Source: Hydractinia symbiolongicarpus (Eukaryota; Cnidaria; Hydrozoa; Anthoathecata; Hydractiniidae). From it: a stretch of DNA of 64,000 bases. Of the stretch, positions 34,248 through 46,493 are shown in pieces; position 1 is the stretch's first letter, and every line of letters begins with the position of its first letter. The stretch spans positions 16,120,001-16,184,000 of the forward strand of contig NC_079884.1 of NCBI RefSeq assembly GCF_029227915.1, read 5' to 3'. The notes beneath the pieces were generated by a model. That model searched no databases, was not told the origin of the DNA, and saw only the letters and a program-made list of their open reading frames with translations. The translations under genes were made by a program, and so were the position numbers.

Positions 34248-37200
34248 TTACGTCAGCGGGGATGTGTGCACGTTATCCTCATGTACGACTCTTTTGTCAT
34301 AGAACGCTGATAGCCCCAGCTTGTTATGCTGGTACGTGACTATGCCTTGGTTGTGAACCCTGAAACCTACGTTTTTAGCGTTATTCAAGCTACCCCTTAG
34401 CGTGTTCATGTACCTGGCCCATGTCACTTTATTCTGCCTTTTCGACATGCCAATGCACGAGAATTTCGTGCCTTCTAACCCTTCGACAAAGTAACACTTC
34501 GCCGTCAATGCAATAATCCTAGACCCGATGAATTCGGGTTTAAACAACCCTCCCGTTCGACTGGAGTGTTTGTCAGTGACTAGCTATTATGGAACATCAG
34601 CATCGTACTGCTCGAGCATTTCAGGGTGAACGACATCTCTCAGCTCATCCCCGGAGATGGAGAAATAGGCACAGTCTGTATCCATGTATATGTACTCAAA
34701 GTCTCGGCGATCTACGTACCAATCCAGAAAATCATAATAGAACTCCAGCATGCGCAACTTGGCTAATTGGTAAACATATATCCCACATTGATAGGCTCGA
34801 TCAATAGCAACCCCTTGCTTCTCCCTTCTCACCTCGTACGCGTCTCCAATCTCTTCCAAATCCTCCAGGTATAAGCTCCTCATTGCCGCATCTACCACCT
34901 TCTCGTCCCTGGTAAAAGTGGTGTTGGCATGCCTTGCCAGGTCTTCGATCATTTTTCCATAGAAGCTGTTGCCTTTCAACTTTGCTGTATCGCCCGCGAT
35001 GCGCTTGTCGGGGTCTTTATCTGCTTAACGTCGCGCATCCGCAATTTCCTCGGGAAACCACGCAAATGGTTTACCCCTTGAGTACTTGAGTAGCTCGTAG
35101 CAGGCCGTGACTACTAACCCACGCTCCAGATACCACTTGAGCAGGTCTGTACACAGCAGGGTCTTCTCCGCTTTCATCAGCCCCAGGAGCTTCCTAGTGC
35201 CGGGGGTACGTTTCCGCCCGGTCTTGGTCAAATACTCAAGCATGTGCTGAGGTATTTGGCTATCAGGGATCTCCTTCACCACAAATAGCGGAGCCATTTC
35301 GCTGAACTTGTCGTACAGCGCGGCAGGCACTTCGATGTCAACTTAGGCAAAACCAAAGAGCGATCCATCCAGAACACGTTGCATCAGAGCCTCCAATCCT
35401 CCAACGGAGTCTGCCATCTTTATCAGCCTCTCCTTCCCACAAGGGAAGTCCTGCAGCAAGGTGCTAGGGTAGAGCATGTTCGCGTCATAACCTACTATGG
35501 TCTTGCACTTGCGTTGGCTATCATGGATGTGATATCTGATGGCTGTCACATCCCTGTCGTGGTATCTGCAGAAGACGATAGCGGGGCCACTTACCATCCC
35601 CGTTTGTAGAAGCTCATAGGCCTCGTTCTTGGTACACTCGTCGCACGTTTTTTTAACCTCTATGCAGGCCTTACACCGGGGTTTGACGCAATTGTCTTGA
35701 CATTTGTGCCTGCAGGGGTCCCCCGGAGCATACAGCTCTATTTCAGGGTTCAAGCGCAGGGACTTGTTCAGGACATAGCGCATCGATACGCCTGGTATAC
35801 TCACGGTGTCTTTCAAAATGTCAATCTCATCTTCATAGTACGTGTTGCGAGTCTTGTCGACAGCCTCGACAAAGGGTACTACGTCTGCCAAGTTGTAATC
35901 GACTAGCCAATCCATCATTGTGACGCAGCCCCTCTTGTAGAACTCATCTCAGAACACCTGGTAATCTTCGGGCGAGAGGGTGTTTTTCCCGCTGAGGCTG
36001 CTATAGAAGGCCTCATGATCAACGGGGCCGACATGATTCAGCTTGTCATAGCTCGATAACTACTCGTACGGGAACACCAGCTTTTTGAGGTTGCAATCCA
36101 ACGACTTGCACCAACCTTCATAGCTCATCCCGGGCGCCAGAAAGCTTTTAATGTCTAGGATTATCCTTCTTGGCAACTTTGATCTTATTATCATCATCAT
36201 CCGCAATTCGCTCGACAAAGTACCGCTTGATCAGGTTGATATCATACTTGCCGCTGTTGAAACCTATCACCGTCACTTGGTTCAACCACTCGTTCCAAGC
36301 TTTTTGGGTTTGGTTCGGGAGCATATCAAAATCATCGGGCTTGGGGTGCAGCCTTTCAACCTCTTTGACGATGCGGGCTTGTCTCTGCTCGAGTTGCTCA
36401 ACAAATTTCCACACCAACGCCTTGGGGCTTTCATGCATGATGAACGTTGGATGTTCTTGAAGACTATCATGAATGGCAACACTTACCGAGATATGCTCTG
36501 GAAGGTATGTTAGATCGGCCGTTTGGTGCTGGTGTAATGGTGCCAGAAGAGCTTCAAAGTCAAAGACAATGAAGTGGGGATAGGGTCGAAATTCTTTCTT
36601 AAAGAGCCTCTTAACATCTCGCACTGCCATGTGGTGACTAGGTTGTAGCCAAGTTTTTGGATAGACTCTTCTTTATCCATAGTCACCTTCACACTCGTTA
36701 TTCTTGTGTCGCGCGAGGTTGTTGCTTTGCGTAAAGCGTTGATTCCATCTTCTTGATGTAGAAGCAGTGACCCTCTAGCATACCAAGGTTGATCGTGTCT
36801 AACCTCTTCTTGTACTGATTCTGACCATAGACTAGCCGCCATGGGTCCTTCTCCGAGTTCGTCTTGGGCTCAAAGACTCTGATGTTGATCTTGGAGTGCT
36901 TGGCGATACCCTCGAAGTCCACCAGCTTTGTAGGGCGCACATCTTCACGCTTTAGCTTGGGGTCCTCGTAGTACTCACGAGCCAGTTTGAGGACTGGCCT
37001 TGTGAGCAACTTTTCACGCTGCGTTCGCTCTTCCCGGTAATAAACGCCTAAGCATCTCCAGAAGCACAAGTTGTCTGTTCTTTTGTCTGTCTTGTCAAAG
37101 CTGTAGATGCACCTTTTGCCGCGCAACCAGTCCGGAAGAGGTCCACATCGAAGTAGGGGCTCTCCTAATGAAATTATTTTGATCTGCACGTGCTTGAAGA

Positions 37201-37603
37201 CAATTTTGCCCTCGTACGATCCCGGGGTCTCGATGGTTCTGTCGGGTGGTAGATAGGCCTTGGTCCAAAACTCCGCATCTTCCAGATCCAAACGCTTCAT
37301 CTCGCATTGCTCTATGAAGGCTTCGATTTCTGCAATGCTCGATAATGACTTGGCGCTCTTGGACTTGTGGTAATCAGACATATCACCACCACCTTTGTGC
37401 ACATCACAGTTGAAACTGTAGACCACAGTGACTCTCATACCGATATGAGGCGTGATTTTTTGCATTATGGCATCTGTCAGTGGTTGGTTTAGATTCTTAT
37501 TGAATCGCCATGTCTTGACACGATTTCCGTCTTCTAACATCTGTGCGTCATGTTCATCGAATATGTGCTGGATATCCTCTATACCTTCGTAGGTAGACCT
37601 CAA
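34248..37603 (-). pseudogene. Polinton protein-primed DNA polymerase B, multiply broken
   Basis: Replicates the element using a terminal protein primer. The coding matter is spread over at least six open pieces. In order: an N-terminal region with NLCFWRCLGVYY (37603-36698); an exonuclease domain with VIFDFEALLA and GFNSGKYDINLIKRYF (36630-36148); polymerase motif A GYDANMLYPS (35918-35343); a thumb-side piece (35330-35025); motif B KGNSFYG with motif C YMDTDCAYF (34979-34587); and KLGLSAFYDKR with the C-terminal VHTSPL (34547-34248). Catalytic residues of exo and pol motifs are still readable. No ATG is found at the 5-prime end: the frame enters the foldback repeat at 37601. This is a dead copy. 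Confidence 0.88.
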
Positions 37604-37713
37604 CCTCGTCCCCAGCGCCTGTTGTCTTTTTTTATCTCAGGACGGCGAGACGAACATGTTCGTATCGCCGTTCGATGTTAGAAAAGATACAAGATGCCCT
37701 GGGGACGAGGTTT
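37601..37713. mobile_element. Palindromic foldback element cutting the polymerase 5-prime end
   Basis: The two halves are near inverted copies around 37656/37657. The outer 14 bases AACCTCGTCCCCAG (37602-37615) match 37699-37712 inverted, and the inner 30 bases (37642-37671) form a palindrome with one mismatch. The middle of each arm is also alignable. It looks like a short foldback MITE. Beyond it the sequence returns to host-like AT-rich DNA, so the Polinton right end has been lost here. Confidence 0.7.
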
Positions 37714-38344
37714 GGTGGATCTGTAATGAAAACAAAAGACTAAAAACCCAATATTCTAGGCTCAGAAGAAAAAAAAATGTGCAATTTGATCTTTTAAGAG
37801 CATATTTGCATATTATATACTCAAAAAAATTAAATCCAGTACTTTTCAAAAATTTTGCTGAGGTCAGCCTTTTATCATGTGACCACACCAAAAACTAAAA
37901 ATTTTTCCGCCACTTTAATTATTTTATGTCAGTTAACATTTGTGCCAATTATTTTTCAAAATAAGCAAGTAGATCAAAGAAATATAGGGTAGGGCATTTT
38001 TGCACCCACCCCCCACCCCCACGTAAACTTTTGACCGGGTCACTCAGACTCCAAACTAAATAGGGTAAAAGCTCATATCATTCGAATTTGCTGGTATATT
38101 AGTAATCTTCATTGAAGTTCAAAATTTTATGTTCGCAGGTTATATATAGTTTAAATACTAAGCCTCTTGCTACGAACGCTTGTTTGCACTCCAAGGCGTT
38201 AGTGTTCATGTTCTTATTTCTAACTAAAAATGCACTAAATAAACGCTACATACATCGCAACAAAAAAAACGTGTCAACTTATTTTAGACTTTTTGCCTAA
38301 TTGGCACCTCAATAAGTTTATTGATTATAAATATGGCTAAATAG

Positions 38345-38470
38345 TTAGAAACTAGTCGTTAGCCCGTGGAAAAATTTTTCCACGGGTTCGCCCGTCGCAG
38401 CTTAGCTACCATTTTGCGTGACAGACAGACGGACGGACGGACAGACGTACACGGGCATTATAATATAGAT
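38345..38470. repeat. Putative SINE- or MITE-like interspersed repeat
   Basis: A 24-bp perfect palindrome at 38363-38386 (arm CCCGTGGAAAAA) is followed by GTTCGCCC, a run of GACA/GACG tetramers (about 38420-38448) and the end ACGGGCATTATAATATAGAT. The GGGTTCGCCCG string is B-box-like, but no full tRNA-like head is present. The style is that of a dispersed repeat; the class is uncertain. Confidence 0.45.
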
Positions 38471-39498
38471 AATTTTTTAATACAAGAAAATTTCTGGGTA
38501 TTCAAAACTTGGGTATTTAAGAGTTTTAAAGTAAGTGGTGGTAAACGTGAAAATCTTTATACTGTGAATAAACAAAAATCCTCCATAAACAATTGGAATC
38601 AAATTTTGGGTTACAGAAAAGTCGTAAATATGACATAAACATATATCACATTTACGTCTTACAAGTATATGGTGTCAGACATTGGTGGCCTAATCACAGG
38701 ATTGATTGATAGCGGTAATTGTAAAATAAAAATAAATTGCTATTAGTTGCTCTATTTTCATCCTGGGGAGGAGAAGTGTAAGATTGCAATAGGTTGGTGG
38801 AAAAGTAACTAGTCAAAGGTCACAAACATTTACGTAATACCACCACTTCAAACCTACGCATTTCGTCGTTACATAAACATCAACAAAATTATTATAACAG
38901 TGTTCAAGTTACATGCTGTCAACAACAGAGCGCAAATACTTCATTGCTCTCTTTCATCCTGCACGTTAAGTAATGAATTCGATTAAATTCAGTACAAAAA
39001 AACTTTTTCGCCACTAATAACTTTTTTCTTTAGTGCATAGCTATGATATTGAATTTTTTATTTATGTAATTAACACCGGAACACTAAATTTTAGTTTCCA
39101 TGCCTCACAGAACCTTAGCTATTGGCTATTGCTCAATACTACCCTTAAATACCTATAAAATTCTTACGATAGAACGTTAACATCTACTTTGAAGTAAAGG
39201 AATTTTAAGCGGGCGTGAGCACTTTTTGAAAAGCCTTGAGTTCCTGATGACATCACAAAAGTGCTGCGCAAGCAAAATTTTAATGCTACCATTTTTTTAT
39301 ATCATAATCTGTTATTGAAGAGATTGTAATACCCTATAATCATTTTTTATTGACTGTAAACTTTCATATTATACTTTCATATAAACGTTTAAAGGTTAAT
39401 ATATTTTCTGTACTATCAAGGCAACATCTTTTTCAAATTTTTTTTTTCGTCAAAAATCCAATTTTTTCTAAATGTTTTACCAAAAATGAATAGTTTAG

Positions 39499-39519
39499 AT
39501 CGCAATTACATTGCGATCA
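39499..39519. repeat. Small perfect hairpin
   Basis: GATCGCAAT and ATTGCGATC pair exactly around a TAC loop. It is isolated in intergenic DNA and no function is evident. Confidence 0.5.
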
Positions 39520-41116
39520 CGGGCTGTAGAGCTTTGTACGCCTTTTATCCTCATATCGAAAAACATTACAGGTTCAGGGATCGAAACAACAATTTTGAAG
39601 TTCGAATTGAGGTTTAAATTTACACAAGAATCAAATGAGACGTTGGTTTACAAAAAAGAGACAACAAAGCTCAAATAATACGAAAAATAGTGTGCTTAGA
39701 ATTCTCCGATTGAAAAACGATTGAGGTGAAGAACAGCTCTTATGATGAAAAACATTGTAGCTAGGAAATACCTATATTTTTTAGGTAGAGAAAAAAACAA
39801 AAGAGTCCTCTCACCACAGCATATTTTGATGCAAGCACATTAATTTTTTAATTATAAAAACCAGTTGTCATGAGAAAAAAATTTTTTTTTGAAAAAATTT
39901 AAAATTTCTATTGTGATATTTTTATGCCGTAAAATTCTTTCTATTAATCATACCATACCTTCCACTTTGACGTACTGTTATGTATCTCTCGTCAATAAAA
40001 ATTGAAGTGGACGACCGCATTATACGCGTCACTAAAAAAGCGCGTCATGTAGCTTACGTGAAAGGCAAGCCGGACAGAAAAAATTAATCGGATAAACAAA
40101 AATGTGCTTAGTAACAAATATTTTTTTTTCTATTCTCATGTAGGGTAAGCTATCTGATTGGTCGATATCTTTTGGCGAACCATGCTTCAATAATTCTATA
40201 TCTAGTGAATATAATTAGACGCCATATTAATTTCCAATATAAATAAAGAGACAACAGGGGTTGGAAACGAAGGTTGTTCTCAGACACATCAGAGCAAACA
40301 AAATACGATAACAATATATTTTTTGCATCAAAAACGCAACTAAAAAAGCTTAGTGGAAGATAATATAAGACATTTGAAGGTCGTCACATAGAACTCGATA
40401 AAAAATAACTTGCCAAAATAATTTATCCAAAGAGCCAGCCCCAATTTAACGCCAGCCTATTCTTTTTAAAATGTTCACAAGTTCTCATAAACGAACACCG
40501 CCTCTTCCTACGCCTCTTAAATGTCGATACAACCCATTTAACATCTGCTTAAAATCCGCCCGAGGCAGGGCGTGAATTAAAAGAGGTTTGACAGTGAAAA
40601 TAGTGTCTGAGGTTGCATTACACTTTTACAACGCTTGCGCAACCTTGTTCACAAGAATGTCTCTTCTATTTTTGGCTGCAATGCAAACAAAAGTGGAGCA
40701 AACTAACGCGGAGTAAAGAAACCAACGGAACAAATCAAAAACAAAACAAATCTTAACTACAAGTATTTTTCTTCTTTCTAATTTGTACACATTTTGAACC
40801 AAAAAATTTTTCGATTATTCTATAACTCTATCTTATTATTCTTTTGTGGATGAATTTTATTTACACGTCCTTTTATGCATGACGTCATTGAAAACAATTG
40901 TCAAGTTTTAACTGGACGTTAACGTCACCGACAGTGTTGATGTCGGGTATCTTGTTTCTTTTTATGATCAGGATGGTGGGACACAACTAAGACGTTGAGT
41001 TACACACTTTTCTTAAGTATCGAAAAACGTCATCACAGTACAGATGTTTCAAAGAAGACATACTAAGTACAGGTGTATCGAAATACGTACTAAGTGCAAG
41101 CACCTCGACATCCACA

Positions 41117-43481
41117 CTAAGTGCAGATGTATCGAATTCGCACTTTGCTTCTACCCTCGCTGCATTTAACGGAGTCTAAATTTGTTTCTAACAACAAGCA
41201 CGAGTTTTTCTTCCCGCAGTGTACATCAACAGCACAGTGGATTTCTTTTGATTGACACAATGAAACATACTCTGCCCTCACAATAGAGAGAGATTTTCCG
41301 ACAGCACATTTCAGTTCTATTCCTGCTCCATCTAAAAATTCCTCCACCATTTCCTCTTCTAGAATAAAAGAAGATACCAACACTTGTCAGAATTTGTCCT
41401 GTACTTAGCATTGTTGCCACTACTTAGCATAACAGATGTAAGTGTTTTTTACGTAAACTGTAGAATGGGTTGGAAGACAATGCAAGAAAGAAAATAGGCA
41501 ATTTGAATTCTAAATATTTTTAGTGAAAAGAACGGAGACACATGGAGTTGAGGCTTAGCAATAGTCATAGAATAGGCTTTAACAAAATATATTTACCATT
41601 GCTGGATTTCACGCATGCGTAGCTCACACTAAGCTTCATATTTTCACCTTTACATTGGCTGGGAAGATAATGATCATTTGCCCATAACACACAGTTCTTT
41701 TTCCCGGTACAGGACTGACTAACCGAGCAAAAAGCATTCGGAGTTACACACGTATCATCTTTAAAATCGGCGCCCAGAATAGAAATATGCCTCGATGGAC
41801 TTTTGCAGTAAATATTTTCGTCTTGACCATACTTCAGAACAACTTGTTTGATATTGTGATGTTCTAGAAAATGAAAAAAAAAACTCATAATGTGGCCATC
41901 CAACAAAAAGTAAGAAATCCTTCGGAATGAAGTTGATAGTATTATTTAGCAATTCGCAAGAATGTGTCAGTGTTCTTAAAAATAAATTGTGTCGAAATTG
42001 CTAGAATAATTGTTCCAGGGTCGCTGCAGGGAACGAGTGTACTACTTTATACTTCCTTTTATTCAATACGTATTTGTTAAGAATTTAAGACACCGCAAAT
42101 ATCGACAAAAAATAACGCCTTATTTATAAATGTTCTCTCAATAGAATGGAAGAAAAATGTAGCTAAGAGAAAAAACACTTTAGGTTGTGAGAAAGAGATC
42201 TGCGGTTTTGACATTATTATTATTCAAAGTATCTCATTACCTGCCACACACGTGTATTTTATACTGGACGATCCAACTTTTCCTGGCACACAACCAGAAG
42301 GCTGTTTGACTTTATCTGCAACATGTTTAAGTTGAAATTCACAAGTCTGTTCTGAGTTGCAGAGTTTTCTCAATATATCTTGAGACACAGAGCGAGTACA
42401 GACTTTGTTGTCGTGAATAATTTTCTTGAAGTTGATTTTTGTTGTTTTGTCACATTGCAGTGTTATGACTTGATTGTCATTAACCTTGGTGCGTTTGTTT
42501 GGAGAGACAGCAACTAAAGTTGAATTCAGAAATTTTACATGCTTGCTTTTTTTGAAAAATGTACCGCTCAGAAGGCTAGATGCAGTCAAACGGTAGCGGT
42601 TAGATGATGTTAAATAGTATCCGACATAACCACACAAAAATAAAAAAAACTTCCTTATGCCGGTGTAGATTTTTAAACATTTCCGAAAATAAAAACGTTA
42701 TAGAACTTGTTGTTAACGTGATGAATAACTCTTTTGATTATACGTTCGTTACGAGATATCCTGATTGATGTTACGGGAAAAAGGATTTTCTTGTACGGTT
42801 CATAATGATCACAATTTTTTCAAAGAATTTTTTTTGTTGATATTAGATTGGAAAACTCGTCAAGTATCGTCAAACATTATTCTAAAAAAACGTTATTTAT
42901 TTACATACCTAACTAAACCGTATGTTTACGATTCTGGCGGTATTTAACAAATAAAAACTACCAATGAAATCGACACCAAAATTTAAATATAGCGGAAAAT
43001 TTATTGATTTACCTTTTTGCGTCGCGGCTTCCGTTGGTTTTACGTCGCCAATACATAATTTTCCGGAACTCGTCTCTGGATATTGAGCGCATGCTAGTTG
43101 GTTAGGCCACTCCAGGCCTACATATTTGAGCAGAATTTTTTCACACTTTCCTTTCACGTCGTAACATAAAGATCTGCACGGCAAAATATGCTCTTCAAGG
43201 ATTGTGCACATAGGGATAAAAGTTGCGCACAAAAACAATCGTAGATGCTGCGCACAGCCTGTCGAGATTAAAGCTTTGTATTGATTTAAATCAGAAATAG
43301 CATCATCTTGTGAGCGATGTTCTTTTTTGTTCGGAAAGCGTGTCTCGTTGTACAGTCCTTTACAAATCATCGCCCTGTTGGCTTCACACTTTGATACTCT
43401 TCCAGTCATACCACCATAAACGTATGGTATTAAAAAGATAAAAGCCCAAATCTTCATCTTTTTTGAAGAAACAAATACCAT
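41117..43481 (-). CDS. Secreted Frizzled-CRD protein with three SUEL-type lectin-like domains
   Basis: Four exons on the minus strand: 43481-43013, 42513-42241, 41863-41597, 41358-41117, all with GT-AG borders and phase-1 joins, giving 416 residues. An alternative start at 43457 (MKIW) gives 408 and puts the signal peptide (MKIWAFIFLIPYVYG) at the very front. Exon 1 encodes a complete Frizzled cysteine-rich domain with ten cysteines (RAMICKGLYNETRFPN, CAQHLRLFLCATFIPMC, LPCRSLCYDVKGKC). Exons 2-4 each encode one SUEL/galactose-binding lectin-like domain with its Cys pattern (for example ISILGADF, SVSQSCTGKKNC, VSYAC). No transmembrane segment follows, so secretion is likely. Frizzled CRDs bind Wnt lipids and SUEL domains bind sugars; a Wnt-binding extracellular role is inference. 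Confidence 0.82.
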
Positions 43482-46400
43482 TCAATTTATAGTTTTTTTT
43501 TTAAAAGCGTAAAGTTTCCAATAATACACTGTTTGAAACGTCTTCAGTGTGTAACTTTATCCACAAATAAAAGCAGAGAGCTTTCTTGTTAATATTTGAT
43601 GCTACTAAAAACGCACATTCACAGTGTGAAAACTGTTTATGTTATTCTCACTATCTATCACATATGTCAATATATTATGTTGTCTTAATATAGATCCGTC
43701 TGTACCTTTCAGTCGCTCCTCCCACAATGTGTCGCTAATTAACCCGGTGGGAGTTGATGAGTAATTAAGCTAATGACTAAGATGAATATTTTGAACGTCT
43801 TTTCAACATATCTTTCAAAGTGTGATTCACAGCAAGAACTCTCACTTACACAAACAATACAAATATCTAAATGATTGATTGGAATTAAACACTGCACATT
43901 GAAACCTTGGTTCGCCCATTTTATTTCATTACCATGGCGACGATCTGAGCAGCCAATCAGTTGATTTTAAATGACAACTATTGAGATAACAAACCAACCA
44001 CTTTGCAACAGTTTTAATCGGATGAAATAGACATCATTGTTATTGTGTGCGTATATCAACAGTTAAACATTTGTGCGTGCTACTCAAAGTTGTGACGCCA
44101 AAATGCTTCCGATATTCCGATATTTAAAAGCAAGTACCAATCAGTAAACTCTTTAACGAGACTTATAATCTTACTTAACCAAAAAAAAACAAAACAAATA
44201 AAGTTGTGCAAGCGTCAAATACAAAAGCGAGTTTAGAAAATTCAATTTCAAGAATTTAGGGAACATTATTTCAGACGCCATAATGTAGACTTTTTTTAAT
44301 TAGCAACAAGGTCCAGCACTTCAAGTTACTTATTTTCAATAATTTCAGCACTAAGAAAAGTTGCTTATAAAATTTTTTTTGATAAAATTAAAAGTTTAGA
44401 GCGTTCTAACTTTAGTTTAAATAAAAGATCCTTCTTAATTTTTTATAATCGCTAAAGTAAAAAGGTAGCATTAAACAACTTACCTTTTCTCTAAATGTTC
44501 AAACAGAATCATGCAGCCGAAAGGTGTAAAAGCCAAGTAAACAGCGCTGAAAATGCATTACTGGCAGTTTCAGCCATGTGCCTATTTCGGAATAATCCAC
44601 GCAACAGCCCGTTAAGATACGGAGAATCGGTATTGGTTAGGAACACAAATTCTATTACTCTATTACCTAAGGAGAATCATAGTTAATAGAAAAAAACACT
44701 TTGTTAACTATATTAACTATGGGAGAATTGAAAATTAAAAAAAAAAAAAAAAATGAAAATATTCGTGAACTGTATAACATTGTATTTTAGGTTGATATTA
44801 ATTTACTAAGATATTTTTTCATACAGCCCGACAGTCTTCTCAAAAATCTTTGAAAAAAAGTTATTTTTATTATCCTGTAATTTATTTAAAAGCCATTGTC
44901 ATTCGCGTGAACGGTAAACTCCGTCAAGTAACCCGTTTTTAGGTTTTTCGAGTGGAAAATTAATTACCCTCTAATTAAAAGTTTTCTAAAAGTAAACGAT
45001 ATTGACATAACACGCTTTCCTACCCAGCCCATTAATAGCCATGTTAAACGTCTCCGTGGTAACTGAACTCCGCCTTCTTTGTTATTTGGAATTAAATTTT
45101 AAAACTAATTACTGCGGGGACTGATGAGTCTGGAAACAAAAAAACAATATCGTCAATAATTAACATTTCTCACAAGGGTAATTTCAAATTGTCCTCGCAA
45201 TATATACTTTTTTTTCACAGTGTATTTCTCATAATATCAAAGCCCCTGTATTTTTATCATGCGTCTCAAAAAATCCTACAATGTGATTGGTTGTCTTCGA
45301 ATTTGTTCAGTCCATCATTATTTCGGCAATCGTGAGAAAATTTTGGCGTACTTTTTTTTTACTAACCAATAAAAAACCATGCTACAGACACAAAATGCAA
45401 TATTTTTACCCACTTTGTTTCGGGGGGTAAATTTCCATGAATTTTTTGGACAGAACCATTAATTTGTCCAAAAAACGAGTGCACTTGAAGCGGGAGGGGG
45501 AAATTGACAGATTGCAATAATAACACGTTACGTGATTTCCGGTTAAATAAAGTTGTCAGAAGTAGTGAACTCCAACACGCCTGCTTTTAAGGACTTTTTG
45601 TTGATTGTTTTTGCACTGCAATATAAAATTCTTAGACAAAAATGTATATAAAAAACAAAATGACATTTGCACCGAGAAAATTCGCCCTGTTTATTTTTAC
45701 GGCCGAGAGAAGGCACTGTGGGTAAAGATATAGTACTCCAACTCTATTTCTCCATTTACAATTTCTCAACTAAATAACCGTGTTTGGTAAATAGCTGCGC
45801 CGTGAAGATTACCCCAGATACATATGTTAATTTTACGAGAGCTTTTAAAGCAATATTTATACTGCGGGGTTGAAAAAAAACCAACTTTATAACACACATT
45901 TTCAAACTCAGTTCAGTGTCCCGCGGACATGATTGATTAAATTCACGTACAAACTTAATAAAAATGACCATTACTTGCATGCGATTTTATAGCAACTGCT
46001 ATCCAGAAAGTTTACTATTACATAAAAAGAACATAGTGATAGCGCACATACACTTATCAAAAATTGTTTATGCATTTGAATTATTTTATTTTGCTCTCTG
46101 TGATAACTGGGCACAAACTGATATCATTTCAGTAACTAGTTTAAGTTCCGATCAGAGATGAAATGGGAAAGGCGTGGAAATATATTTTCTCTGCCCATTT
46201 TTTTGTAGAAAAACAAAGTAGCTCTGTGAAGGGAACTTGTAATGCCACACCATCGTGTAAAGTAAACAATATCATCGAGTGTGAATTTATAAAATGTCAC
46301 GCATTGCATACTCACTATAGCTTAATCGGTAAACATCCGTCATTACTTCTTTTCAAACGTAGAAAAATAAAACATTCGACTTAAAAGATTTCGACGTCAA

Positions 46401-46493
46401 GACAGTTAAAACTAGAAAGAAATGAAATGAAAAATAATTGAAGTGCACTACATTCCCTATTAATATATAAATACTACATTTTTTACACTTTTA
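43482..46493. other. Intergenic, no gene seen
   Basis: AT-rich spacer between two minus-strand genes. It should hold the promoter of the Frizzled/SUEL gene near 43.5 kb and the 3-prime end of the next gene near 46.4 kb. Short open frames (for example 44495-44686 and 46163-46384) lack domain or splice support. A CTGATGAGTCTGGAAAC string at 45121 was considered as a hammerhead core and rejected. Confidence 0.5.

Larger units (their letters stand above)
24633..37601. mobile_element. Polinton/Maverick element 1, decayed
   Basis: A virus-like DNA transposon recognised by its gene set: double-jelly-roll major capsid, single-jelly-roll penton, FtsK-like packaging ATPase, retroviral-type integrase and protein-primed family-B DNA polymerase, with several accessory genes. 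Base composition is visibly more GC-rich than the flanking host DNA. Nearly every gene carries stops or frameshifts, so the copy is dead. The left limit is set at the first element hairpin and is uncertain; I could not find terminal inverted repeats. On the right the polymerase frame loses its natural start at a foldback repeat (37601-37713), and any right terminal repeat is missing. A second copy with the same gene order and direction starts near 58.9 kb. Confidence 0.88.
37714..41116. other. Intergenic DNA with short repeats
   Basis: No gene is supported on either strand. It contains a repeat with a 24-bp palindrome and GACA/GACG tract (38345-38470), a small hairpin (39499-39519) and otherwise AT-rich sequence. 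AATAAA read on the minus strand near 40857-40862 could serve the Frizzled/SUEL gene. Confidence 0.5.

Noticed and set aside
37656-37898. 80-codon plus-strand frame right of Polinton 1
   Set aside because: It begins inside the foldback palindrome and has no domain, so it is probably chance.
38363-38395. tRNA gene suggested by a B-box-like GGTTCGCCC
   Set aside because: No cloverleaf can be drawn: the preceding bases are consumed by a 24-bp palindrome and no acceptor stem is present.
42765-42947. Plus-strand frame inside the Frizzled/SUEL gene
   Set aside because: It lies within an intron on the opposite strand and has no features.
45121-45137. Hammerhead-ribozyme-like core (CTGATGAGTCTGGAAAC)
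   Set aside because: The stretch between CTGATGA and GAAAC is too short to make stem II, and no flanking stems I or III are visible.
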